A stretch of DNA of 64,000 bases from Saccharomycopsis phalli (lineage: Eukaryota; Ascomycota; Saccharomycetes; Ascoideales; Saccharomycopsidaceae), in the NCBI GenBank assembly GCA_020342235.1, contig CP073214.1, forward strand, positions 930,001 through 994,000. The letters are read 5' to 3'. Positions 55,778-64,000 of the stretch are shown piece after piece (within the stretch, counting starts at the first letter, position 1; each line of letters begins with the position of its first letter). Below the pieces are notes generated by a model. It saw only the letters and a program-made list of their open reading frames with translations, did not search any database and was not told the DNA's origin. Made by a program: the position numbers and the translations under genes.

Positions 55778-56794
55778 ATGCATGTTGCGAAATCCAATTT
55801 TCTCGTCTCAAATATTATCGAGAACAGTTCCACAATGAATGCTTTTAGATGCCTACCTCTTTTAGGTGGCTCACTCAAAAGATGCAACGGAAGAATATCA
55901 ACTACCAAAGGGATCAATTATTTTAGTAAATTAACTAGTCCTACAGTCCAATACTTTCGGCTGTTTTCTACTAGTCGACTCAGCTTGACTTTCATGAATA
56001 ATTCAAGACCATCGATTAAAACATTCAAAAACCCTTTTAGAATAACATCCCCAGTGGCGAAGCGGTCATACATCAATGGCGATGGAATTATTGGAGGATT
56101 GACCCTTCCATTTATCTTTGCTCTTGGATCATCAGTGGGAATCTACTATGGTGTGCCGTTCTTGTTGCAAAAGACGCCACTCAAAAAAATTTACAAGGAA
56201 CCAAAATCATTAGTTTATTTGATTGCAGGAATTAACCTTGCCGTATTACTTGCATGGAGGTTGCCTGCTTGCATTCCTTTTCTCACAAAATATTGTCTTC
56301 TCCAGTCACCGTTTGTGTCGGCCAACTTCAACTTTTTGCAGATGATAGGTGCCACTTTCAGTCACAAGGATTGGTGGCATTTGGCTATGAACATGCTTAC
56401 GTTCATGTCGTTTGGATCTTCATTGGTACCGTTTTTAGGCCCTGCCAATTTTCTTAGTATTTACTTAATCTCAGGAATATGGGGTTCATTCTTCTCGATT
56501 GGATTACCTGCGTTATTAAAGACTTCTCTCTCATTCGCTTCGCTTGGTGCCTCCGGTGCCGTATTTGGTATTCTTGGGTGTTTTAGCTACTTCTTTCCAA
56601 ATGCTAACATCAGTTTGTTTTTCGTTCCTGTCCCTGGTGGAGCCTGGATTGCCTTCTTGTTGTCATGTGCTGGCAATTTTGCAGGTATGTTTTATAGATG
56701 GGGAAATATGGACTATGCTGCCCACTTGGGAGGGTCCTTGATTGGAATATGCGGGGCATGGTTCTGCAAGAATATTAAAAGACAGAGGGTGTAA
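55778..56794 (+). CDS. PCP1: Mitochondrial rhomboid protease Pcp1
   Basis: 338 residues from the ATG at 55778; a second ATG at 55835 (MNAFRCLPLL) gives an equally good presequence. A basic, Ser-rich mitochondrial targeting region (to about 95, with FSTSRLSLTF) precedes the membrane domain. Catalytic Ser is S259 in GASGAVFG and His is H316 in YAAHLGGSLIG. HKDWWHLAMNMLTFMSFG is the conserved rhomboid H-x3-N helix. Family knowledge: Pcp1 cuts Mgm1 and Ccp1 in the inner membrane and so controls mitochondrial fusion. Confidence 0.95.
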   Translation: MHVAKSNFLVSNIIENSSTMNAFRCLPLLGGSLKRCNGRISTTKGINYFSKLTSPTVQYFRLFSTSRLSLTFMNNSRPSIKTFKNPFRITSPVAKRSYINGDGIIGGLTLPFIFALGSSVGIYYGVPFLLQKTPLKKIYKEPKSLVYLIAGINLAVLLAWRLPACIPFLTKYCLLQSPFVSANFNFLQMIGATFSHKDWWHLAMNMLTFMSFGSSLVPFLGPANFLSIYLISGIWGSFFSIGLPALLKTSLSFASLGASGAVFGILGCFSYFFPNANISLFFVPVPGGAWIAFLLSCAGNFAGMFYRWGNMDYAAHLGGSLIGICGAWFCKNIKRQRV

Positions 56795-56855
56795 GCCACA
56801 TCTACACAACTAACACATAATATAATAAATAATATTTATGATAGTTAACCAGTAA

Positions 56856-57656
56856 CTAAGAATTTTTTGGCAAGTACTTCACAGAGCCATGGCAAGTAGA
56901 AGCAGTTGTCGAATCGATCGGGATCAAGTTATCGTCCAACAAAGAACCCCTAACAGTGTGGAAATACCAGACTTGGTTCAACCTACCGTGTTCACATCCA
57001 ATGTAAACCTGCTTGCCAAACTGTGCAGACAAGCTATTAACAATGTCATCGGCATCATACGTCGTGGTGGACGATGGTGTGATTCCAGCAGCCGCCAACC
57101 ACTCATAAGTAGGTAACGACCGAAAAGTTTTAACGGTTAATTTGGCAAAGTCAACAACATTGACGCCGTCAGAGCCGCTCGAATAACAGTTGCTTCCCAA
57201 GGTAGACATACATGTACCATGCTTGTTGAATTCATGTGTATGAAATTCGTCATTGCTTCCAGAGTCGTTGAGCCAATAAGAGTCGATATATGATAACAAG
57301 TCAGTCTCACCAGCATCACGCAAGACCGAATCAACAGACTGAACATCATTTGAATATCCACAGTTGGCTTGATAAGAACCATCGCAAGTGTCTGGCCACA
57401 AACCGTGAATGGTAAATGAGTCCTTAGGAGATCCACGGACATTGGTATCCCATAATTGCGTCTGCAAAATAAACCCCTGTTGCTCCAAACAACACGATGA
57501 CGACGAAGAACCATCACTTGAGCAGGATATCTCAGCAGAGGAAGCGTCACATTGTGAAGCAGTAAGTCTCAAATTAAGATCTCTTCTAAATATGGCAGGA
57601 ACAGCGTAACCATTGGCCAACCCAAAACTGATGCAAATATAAATGGCTAATTTCAT
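56856..57656 (-). CDS. Secreted ribonuclease T2
   Basis: 266 residues with a signal peptide (about 1-18) and a possible FRR dibasic site after it. Both active-site blocks are present: CAS I, FTIHGLWPD (H84), and CAS II, EFHTHEFNKHGTC (H141, E142, K145, H146). Ten or more cysteines suit the T2 disulphide pattern. It lacks the C-terminal extension of S. cerevisiae Rny1 (434 residues), so it looks like a compact secreted enzyme. It cuts RNA without much base preference. Confidence 0.93.
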   Translation of the reverse strand: MKLAIYICISFGLANGYAVPAIFRRDLNLRLTASQCDASSAEISCSSDGSSSSSCCLEQQGFILQTQLWDTNVRGSPKDSFTIHGLWPDTCDGSYQANCGYSNDVQSVDSVLRDAGETDLLSYIDSYWLNDSGSNDEFHTHEFNKHGTCMSTLGSNCYSSGSDGVNVVDFAKLTVKTFRSLPTYEWLAAAGITPSSTTTYDADDIVNSLSAQFGKQVYIGCEHGRLNQVWYFHTVRGSLLDDNLIPIDSTTASTCHGSVKYLPKNS

Positions 57657-58333
57657 TATTTAACTTGATTGATTTTAAATAACTGGTAACTCTAGCTGTT
57701 CTTATAGTGACATTTGCGTTACGGATTTTTGTATGGCATGCCCTTGGACGTAAGGCGAAGGCACGTGTTACGCATGTATAGTGTGGTAACTCCATGACTT
57801 GGCGATCGCTAGGCAGCTGTCTCAGGAAAAAGAATAACACGTGAATAAGGCACCCCAAAGATAAGAAATTCCATAGGCGGTGCCTTGCTATCTCACGCAT
57901 GTCAAAAAAGATCTCTGAAATGGCATTTCGTCGATCTCAAGTATTTCTTTTCCTTGCACGAATATTAGCGTTATTTTGTACAAATATTATGTCGTGATTA
58001 CCAACTGTTTTGATACTACAGACAACATCGCATTGGTGGTGTTCACATATGTATCAAGTACAATGGACGCACTATGGTGATACAAGGGGTGGATACTCAC
58101 TGTAACAGCATAGGAAGGCCGCTGGAACAACTATATAAGGCTAGGCTGCAAAATACCTAGGACATTTATCGATTTAAGGATCTCTGGTTTAGATTCAATC
58201 ATTCAATCATTCAATCATAAAAGAATAGCAAAATATATGGTGTTTATAATAAGAGCTTCATAGTCAATAACTGCCCTTATATTTATAAACTCTAACAATA
58301 TAACTTCTTCGTATAAAATTTAAAATCCGCTGG
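57657..58333. promoter_or_regulatory. intergenic region upstream of RNase T2
   Basis: 677 bp between two minus-strand genes. CACGTG at 57762-57767 and 57838-57843 are within 200 bp of the RNase T2 start. Three perfect copies of attcaatc lie at 58193-58216. No gene seen. Confidence 0.45.
58193..58216. repeat. 8-bp tandem repeat (attcaatc x3)
   Basis: Three perfect adjacent copies, with a partial at the end. Confidence 0.9.
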
Positions 58334-58909
58334 TCAATCACTCCCCTTTGTTTCAGTGTTACCACTACCCAATTCTCCATTTACAATAAAAAAACCATCC
58401 TGATTCTTATCTGCCAACTTTACTGGTTTCCAATCACCCACGTTTTCTCCTTTTGCAGAGTCCCCCTTAGAATTACGGATGCCTTGCATTAATTCTTCAT
58501 ATGTCAACGCCTGTGCGTGGTGGTTCAATAAACGTGCATCCTGGACAACGCCTTGAATGTTACTGTCCTGCTCATCCGGAACGCTATGTAAGTGATTCAA
58601 GAAACGTAATTGGTTATTTAGAGCTTGCGTTAGTGCCTCTTGCTTTTTTGTCGAATCGGGCAAATTTAGTCCGCTCAATGACGCCAAACCTGGTAGAGAC
58701 TCGATTGTAAGTGGCGTAACTGTTCGTGCTATTTTTGGAGCCTTTAAAAACATCAGCGGACTCCAGGACAGATTCACCGATTTATCAATGAACTTGTGTA
58801 TTTCTTTTACTGACTTGAAAGGCCTCCCGAGACTCATTGCACTCGCTTTGTATGAAAAGTGACTGTGAAAAGGATTTGAATCATTCAACCATGTACCTAT
58901 TAGGGGCAT
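58334..58909 (-). CDS. GTF1: probable subunit F of mitochondrial glutamyl-tRNA(Gln) amidotransferase
   Basis: 191 residues. The helix KKQEALTQALNNQLRFLNHL followed by a short loop, ALTYEELMQGIRN and a C-terminal block with GDWKPVKLADKNQDGFFIVN fit the yeast-specific GatF subunit as I recall it. The N-terminal part (RPFKSVKEIHKFIDKS) matches the family's tail helix (FKTKEEI-x-FL-like). Family knowledge: GatF is part of the mitochondrial GatFAB enzyme that converts Glu-tRNA(Gln) to Gln-tRNA(Gln). A second Met at residue 25 is possible. The assignment is by remembered motifs in a poorly conserved family. Confidence 0.62.
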   Translation of the reverse strand: MPLIGTWLNDSNPFHSHFSYKASAMSLGRPFKSVKEIHKFIDKSVNLSWSPLMFLKAPKIARTVTPLTIESLPGLASLSGLNLPDSTKKQEALTQALNNQLRFLNHLHSVPDEQDSNIQGVVQDARLLNHHAQALTYEELMQGIRNSKGDSAKGENVGDWKPVKLADKNQDGFFIVNGELGSGNTETKGSD

Positions 58910-59646
58910 CTAACCATACTATAGAGTATCATTTTGCACTGACAAAATAATACTAATAAATTTTATATCTTTCTAACGATATATGAAGATATGCTGAATG
59001 AAAAGCTGTCTTTGGTTCATCACGCATGCTCTATTGAGTAATTAGGCTATCACCTTGAGCACACTCGGTGTATTAAATTACATGCTGGCTGGGAATTTGG
59101 AACGAGGACCGATTATCTTAAGTAGACAATTTATAGTTTTGGCCTCGAATTATGACAAGAGTTTAAAACTTAATGTGATAAACAATGATTCTCGTTGTAA
59201 AAAAGGGAGGTATGAAGAGTACGACTGCATAGACCTAATAGCAGAGTTCAAGATGCAAAAAAACTTAAAACTTTCCAATAGATATACCAAAACTGAGCAA
59301 TGTGTAAAATAAAAATATTTCTCTTACAATGTTTACCAAATGCTTCGCATTCTAAGTGGTGTAGGAAAATATGACCCCTTTCAGAAGGAAACTATTATGG
59401 TAATTAGGCCACCCTTAGTCTTCATTGCGATACCCGAGATTAAAGACCTCAGCCCTGTCAAAAATCACAGAAAAATACTTTACCTATTCTTGTCGCACAA
59501 TTCAATTCACAATTTATGCAGCAATCGTAAAGGGTATGAAACACCACGCCCAGCGTGTTCCGTACCTGATGTCATCTGAATCCAGTCACGTGAGGATGTG
59601 TTGTTTGTGTTTACCTTTCATGTCTAGCGTAAACAAACATCATAAC
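58910..59646. other. divergent intergenic region GTF1/ESP1
   Basis: 737 bp. Two plus-strand frames (59055-59312 and an ATG frame at 59340-59579) show no features and I do not call them. TCACGTGA at 59586-59593 lies 54 bp before the ESP1 start. Confidence 0.45.
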
Positions 59647-62600
59647 ATGAGTAACAGAAGCGATTATCAAATATTGGAGGAAATAAGTAAGAAAGTAAAT
59701 ACTTATAGCGCAGATAATCTCAGGTATCTACCGGAAATACATCAAATATTTGAAAATAATATCTCAAAATTGACGAGACTTCAGCCTCAGTGCACCACAA
59801 TTATTCAGTATTATTTGAGAATAAATTACAAGATCACAAAAGTATTCGACAAAGAGCTTAGTTTAAAATGGAGGAATTTCATGATAAAGCTCTTGGGGAT
59901 GAATGAGTATAAAGTAATGGAACAGGAATTGAAGGAAGTGTACAACTTGATGAACTACAATGGACAACAAACAGTTGATCATTCAATTATAATTGAGGCA
60001 AGAGATGTGCACAAGGATATAGAAGAAATAGAGTTTGTGAATTTTATCATATTATATTGTCAGATGATTTATTTGAGTTACAAATCTGGTGACAGGATCA
60101 TAGGCGAGGACATGATTCTAAGACTTGTTGATAAGCCAAACAAGTATATGAAAATGATTAAAGTAATGAATTCTTCGGAAAGAAGAAAGTGTATTGGGTT
60201 GTTTAATAAGTGCATCAGATCAATCAGCAAGGTAGCGGGAACAGGTCTTAAGTGGAAATTAATTCTTCGTTTGATTAGGCTAAATGATTGGTGGGAACAG
60301 AGCCTTGGTGGAAAATTAGGCCACATTGGTCAGAATGACTGTGCTCGTATAGAAGAATTGTCTGATCTTTTAGTTGATGAATTATTAGATAATCAAGTGA
60401 GTTTTGTCTTGCAAGATGTTTATCAAATGGCTGCTGAGTATAACTGGAATACCAATAACTACAATTTGGATAAATTGGCGTGGTACATGCTAATAAGAAG
60501 CATAGGAAATAGGCAAGACAGTAAGAATTCGCCTTGGCTAATCATAATGTCCAATATTAGACAAAATTTGATTACGAATGACAAGTTGATCCTTGAATTA
60601 TTGGAGAATGGCCACTACACTTCTATCGAGATGATCAATGAAGATCGTTTCTTGAAAAAGGTCAGTAGACTAGTAAAGCCAAATGACAGTTTGGTGTATC
60701 AAGCATCAAAGGCTCATAAGGAAGGAAGGTCCAGGTTTATCAAAGACTTTCTCAGTTGGATGTTCAGAAACAATATAACTATCCAAAGAATTCATTTAAT
60801 AATCTTAGATAATACTACCATTGCCATCAAACAAGAGATAGAATGTTTTGAGGGTGCCAAATGGTTAAATGAGTTAGAAATCTTGGGAAAGTTATATGGA
60901 AATATTCGAGAAACAAAAAGATACCGGAACATCTCCAATCTATTTTATAATATTGGCTTGAAAAATATTGAGAAGCAGGCCGCAAAGCTAACACAGAGAG
61001 AAGGAAGTCTTCCAGAGGAGTTTTTATATTGTCTCGCCATTGAAAAAGATATTCTAATTTATGATTATAATGATGGCAATCTAAACAACTACATTGTCAA
61101 GCTACAAAAGATCTTGAGCATAATTATTAAGTGCAACATAAATGCTGAACTTGGACTCCGAGAAGTCATGTCATTGTTAAAGGTATACAATAACATTAAA
61201 ATTTCAAATATCAAGGAGTTTGAAAACTTAAGAGGCATTATTATGAATAATTTTAGAACAATATTTCAATTAACCACGAAACTTGATAAACTATTTGACT
61301 CTTTTAGTGGTATGAATGATTACCTTCAGTTGATAGTATGTGTTTGCTATGATGAAGTCTTGGACGGTTCGAAGTTCGATAAAAATAGGAAGGATAAAGT
61401 CAAAAGCCAGATAATGAGGTGTCTCAATACTAATTGGGATGTCGAAAGAATTGCCTTTCTAGTGACGTACCAGAAAGGCGATCCTGCTATGAGTAAATAC
61501 TTGGAAGAAAAGCGACACCATGGTTCTATATTCTCGGAGTATGAGCGATTAATAGATACAGCTATCAAATTTTGTTACCTTACTAATCATAATTACCAGT
61601 TGAAAGATAGTAACTTGATATTAGAGATATACAAGGAAGTCATGTCATTGGAAGAATCAGGAGTGTTGAATGGGGCATTCGAGAATATAAGTATTAGCCC
61701 TAGTATATTTAATTGCTATTTAATGGAATTTTTAAAACATTATTTCCTTAAGCAGTTCATTTGCTATTTGAAATATTATGGCCTTTATCAGTTAAATATT
61801 GAATTGATTAACAGACTTATGGAACATGATCTTAGTGCATATTTACAATTTCAATTACTTGAAAACAAGAGCTTATTATCATATAATGAAGACATTGGAA
61901 TGATATTAGGCAAGATTTGCATTGACCTGTTAGAGTTAGTTGACTTAATTAATTTCAAAGTTCACTCTATCAATTTCCACATTGATGCCAATAACAATGA
62001 GAAAGTCATACAAGAGATTCAAAATGTGGATCAACTAGTAAGAACAGGGAAAATGGAAATTAGATCCATGGATGAATTTGTGAATTCTTCCTTGCGAGTT
62101 GAATCAGTTAATTTGATGGTGGTGTATAGCAAATTGTCATATGCTATAGGAAGAGCGAAGTATCATTTGGGAATATTTACCAACGCCATTAATGATTTGA
62201 AACGATCCATTAGAATTTTGTTAATCATTATTAAGAAGTTATCCCACGATAATAATATGAATGGTTGTGATATGAATTGTTTTGCGTGGGAAATAAACAG
62301 TTTACTAGTGACAAACTTCCAACTTTTGATAGAGACCAATGAACATTTTGGACTAGTTAAAGACTGTGAATACTATATGAAAGAGTTGAATAAGCTCATA
62401 ACCAATGATTATATTCCATTGGTTCTCTTGAAGAGCCAATTGATTATACTTGAATATTATATTATCATTAAAAACAAAGATGTGGCTGACGAAATGTTTC
62501 AAGCTGTGCAAGATGGATTTGCTCAGAATATATTCAAGGATAATCATTTGAATTTGAGCTATTGTTATATTAAAATGCTATATAACAAAGAGGAAAAGAA

Positions 62601-64000
62601 AAGGAAAGAAATTTATAAAGAGGTACTTTTGCTTGCGAGAGCTCAGTCAGACAGTCAACAGGATATTAATTTCACTAAGACCTTTAATAAGTGCAACAAT
62701 TTATTATTGATTGAGAATAATATTGGTTGTATTCAGGATTATTTGAGCAATCTTATTCTTAGATTCAAGAATCAACTCAGCAATATTAAGAATAACTTAC
62801 TTATTGATCCTATTTTAACAATACTTCAAGATTCAGTGATATCCATTCCATCTATTGATATCAACCTGATACAAGGTAATGGCTTCAATCTCAAAATTAT
62901 CAATTCTCTTATAAATACCTGTGAGGCTAACATCAGAAATTTTTTGAATATGAAGATATATGGGTCAAACAAGGAGCTCTATGATATTGGTTACTTATAC
63001 AATTACTGTCTAAGCATATTATCGATTGTCACTAATCACAAATTAAAAGATGAACACATAAAGGATTTGTTATACATTAGTGAATTACCAAGACAATTGA
63101 ATTATAAATATGAAAAGGAGTTAGTCAAGATTGAAGATACTAAGGTCCTAACCCCGAATATTGAGTGGCTATCTTCTCAAGCTCTTGATCTTGATGGTTT
63201 GAATGAGAGCCCTGAAGACAACTTTGTGCCTCCATTAATAGACGACTTTAAGTTGTTGTTTAATAAGGATGACCTATATCAAGAATTATACAGTTACTTA
63301 CCAGAAAAGTGGAATGTTATTATGATAGATATATGCCCATTGACACAGGATCTACTTTTAACCAAGATAAACAAATTCAACACTAAGCCGTTTATAGTTC
63401 GTCTTCCCTTGAATCGATTTTCTACTAGAGACTATAACAACAAATCTGTGAGTTTTCAGAACGGCTTAAAAGAATTTATGTCTATTATCAAAGCCAGCAA
63501 CGAGTCCACTAAGATTTCGAAGTTGAATATTGAGAATATGGAAGACAAAAAAAATTGGTGGAAGAAAAGATATTTGCTTAACAGTCGGTTGGAGCGATTG
63601 CTTAAAGAAATCGAGTATTACTGGTTAGGAGGATTTAAGGGTATATTTGATGATGAGACAGACATTGATACGGTATTCAAAGGCAAGCTTATTAATATTT
63701 TGAATAAGCATTTGCCTTCAAGAAGACTAAGATCTAAGAGGCATACAACTGAGGTGGCAGTCAGCGACTCAATACTTAAATTATTCCTCCATTTTGACAA
63801 GGAAGATCTCAAAACTACAGAAATGTTAGAAGATCTAATCTATTATATCTTAGATGTGCTCATGTTCCACGGAGAGCAGAATGCTTATGATGAAATAGAT
63901 ATTGAGCAAATCTATGTTGAAATTGAGGAACTAATCAACCAATTTAAAGTACCCGAATCCTCTGGTCACACAATATTGATTGTCGGCAAATCGTGCCAGA
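59647..64000 (+). CDS. ESP1: Separase Esp1, N-terminal part (cut by window edge)
   Basis: The frame opens at the ATG at 59647 (MSNRSDYQIL) and runs 1451 codons to the right edge without a stop. Most of it is a long helical-repeat region with little recognisable sequence. The last 250 residues carry the separase C-domain: LPEKWNVIMIDICPLTQDLL, KPFIVRLPLNRFS and, at the very edge, SGHTILIVGKSCQ, the strand just before the MPWE/FPWES region in Esp1. The catalytic His and Cys therefore lie just beyond position 64000. Separase cuts cohesin Scc1 at anaphase. TCACGTGA lies 54 bp upstream. Confidence 0.9.
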   Translation, partial: MSNRSDYQILEEISKKVNTYSADNLRYLPEIHQIFENNISKLTRLQPQCTTIIQYYLRINYKITKVFDKELSLKWRNFMIKLLGMNEYKVMEQELKEVYNLMNYNGQQTVDHSIIIEARDVHKDIEEIEFVNFIILYCQMIYLSYKSGDRIIGEDMILRLVDKPNKYMKMIKVMNSSERRKCIGLFNKCIRSISKVAGTGLKWKLILRLIRLNDWWEQSLGGKLGHIGQNDCARIEELSDLLVDELLDNQVSFVLQDVYQMAAEYNWNTNNYNLDKLAWYMLIRSIGNRQDSKNSPWLIIMSNIRQNLITNDKLILELLENGHYTSIEMINEDRFLKKVSRLVKPNDSLVYQASKAHKEGRSRFIKDFLSWMFRNNITIQRIHLIILDNTTIAIKQEIECFEGAKWLNELEILGKLYGNIRETKRYRNISNLFYNIGLKNIEKQAAKLTQREGSLPEEFLYCLAIEKDILIYDYNDGNLNNYIVKLQKILSIIIKCNINAELGLREVMSLLKVYNNIKISNIKEFENLRGIIMNNFRTIFQLTTKLDKLFDSFSGMNDYLQLIVCVCYDEVLDGSKFDKNRKDKVKSQIMRCLNTNWDVERIAFLVTYQKGDPAMSKYLEEKRHHGSIFSEYERLIDTAIKFCYLTNHNYQLKDSNLILEIYKEVMSLEESGVLNGAFENISISPSIFNCYLMEFLKHYFLKQFICYLKYYGLYQLNIELINRLMEHDLSAYLQFQLLENKSLLSYNEDIGMILGKICIDLLELVDLINFKVHSINFHIDANNNEKVIQEIQNVDQLVRTGKMEIRSMDEFVNSSLRVESVNLMVVYSKLSYAIGRAKYHLGIFTNAINDLKRSIRILLIIIKKLSHDNNMNGCDMNCFAWEINSLLVTNFQLLIETNEHFGLVKDCEYYMKELNKLITNDYIPLVLLKSQLIILEYYIIIKNKDVADEMFQAVQDGFAQNIFKDNHLNLSYCYIKMLYNKEEKKRKEIYKEVLLLARAQSDSQQDINFTKTFNKCNNLLLIENNIGCIQDYLSNLILRFKNQLSNIKNNLLIDPILTILQDSVISIPSIDINLIQGNGFNLKIINSLINTCEANIRNFLNMKIYGSNKELYDIGYLYNYCLSILSIVTNHKLKDEHIKDLLYISELPRQLNYKYEKELVKIEDTKVLTPNIEWLSSQALDLDGLNESPEDNFVPPLIDDFKLLFNKDDLYQELYSYLPEKWNVIMIDICPLTQDLLLTKINKFNTKPFIVRLPLNRFSTRDYNNKSVSFQNGLKEFMSIIKASNESTKISKLNIENMEDKKNWWKKRYLLNSRLERLLKEIEYYWLGGFKGIFDDETDIDTVFKGKLINILNKHLPSRRLRSKRHTTEVAVSDSILKLFLHFDKEDLKTTEMLEDLIYYILDVLMFHGEQNAYDEIDIEQIYVEIEELINQFKVPESSGHTILIVGKSCQ

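Noticed and set aside
59055-59579. Two frames between GTF1 and ESP1
   Set aside because: No motif, no splice signals, and they occupy the probable divergent promoter.

Overview
This is nuclear DNA of an ascomycete yeast (Saccharomycotina). Protein-level resemblance points to the Candida/Debaryomyces group: ornithine carbamoyltransferase with a mitochondrial presequence, SUN-family wall proteins, a secreted aspartyl protease, TTG-dominated leucine codons and rare CTG. I cannot prove CTG=Ser reassignment from the window. The DNA is AT-rich and compact: about 37 protein genes, one initiator tRNA-Met gene and a tandem pair of solo LTRs. The few introns are tiny (41-50 nt), with the branch point almost touching the 3' splice site. 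Two large genes run off the edges: an FMP30-like hydrolase at the left and separase (ESP1) at the right.

Layout. 1-16.5 kb is housekeeping: FMP30-like, a ROD1-type arrestin, ATG18, UMP kinase URA6 (spliced), a small spliced coiled-coil gene, APL2, REX1, RTT102, SHB17 (spliced), YRB1, HAP2 and FUN26. 16.5-30.6 kb is rich in surface and secretory genes: a GPI-anchored GH16-like wall protein with long repeats, a PNGase A-type amidase, ARG3 with Gcn4 sites, two SUN-family genes flanking an isopenicillin-N-synthase-like oxygenase, an Ost-alpha family membrane protein and OPY2. 30.6-33.4 kb is gene-poor and holds the two LTRs just upstream of tRNA-iMet. 33.6-45.2 kb carries a peroxiredoxin, CLU1, a pepsin-like protease, a second isopenicillin-N-synthase-like gene, a small secreted protein, PFD1 (spliced), MRP49 and an MRS3/4 carrier. 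45.7-64 kb carries a DIL-domain protein, PHO88/SND3, a thioredoxin, RNA1 (RanGAP), a three-exon PlsC acyltransferase, MRD1, rhomboid PCP1, an RNase T2, GTF1 (GatF) and ESP1.

Themes. Both halves of the Ran cycle are present (YRB1 and RNA1). Several genes serve mitochondria (ARG3, MRP49, MRS3/4, PCP1, GTF1, CLU1), and several serve the wall or secretion. Two short bidirectional promoters (106 and 110 bp) and a convergent pair sharing overlapping stop codons show how compact the region is.

The observations most worth a second look are: two LTRs separated and flanked by the same 5-bp TCAAA at a Ty3-like position beside tRNA-iMet; a GH16-like wall protein without the usual catalytic motif; the duplicated isopenicillin-N-synthase-like genes; and several genes seen whole only after splicing. 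I found no CRISPR array and no clear novel multi-gene system.
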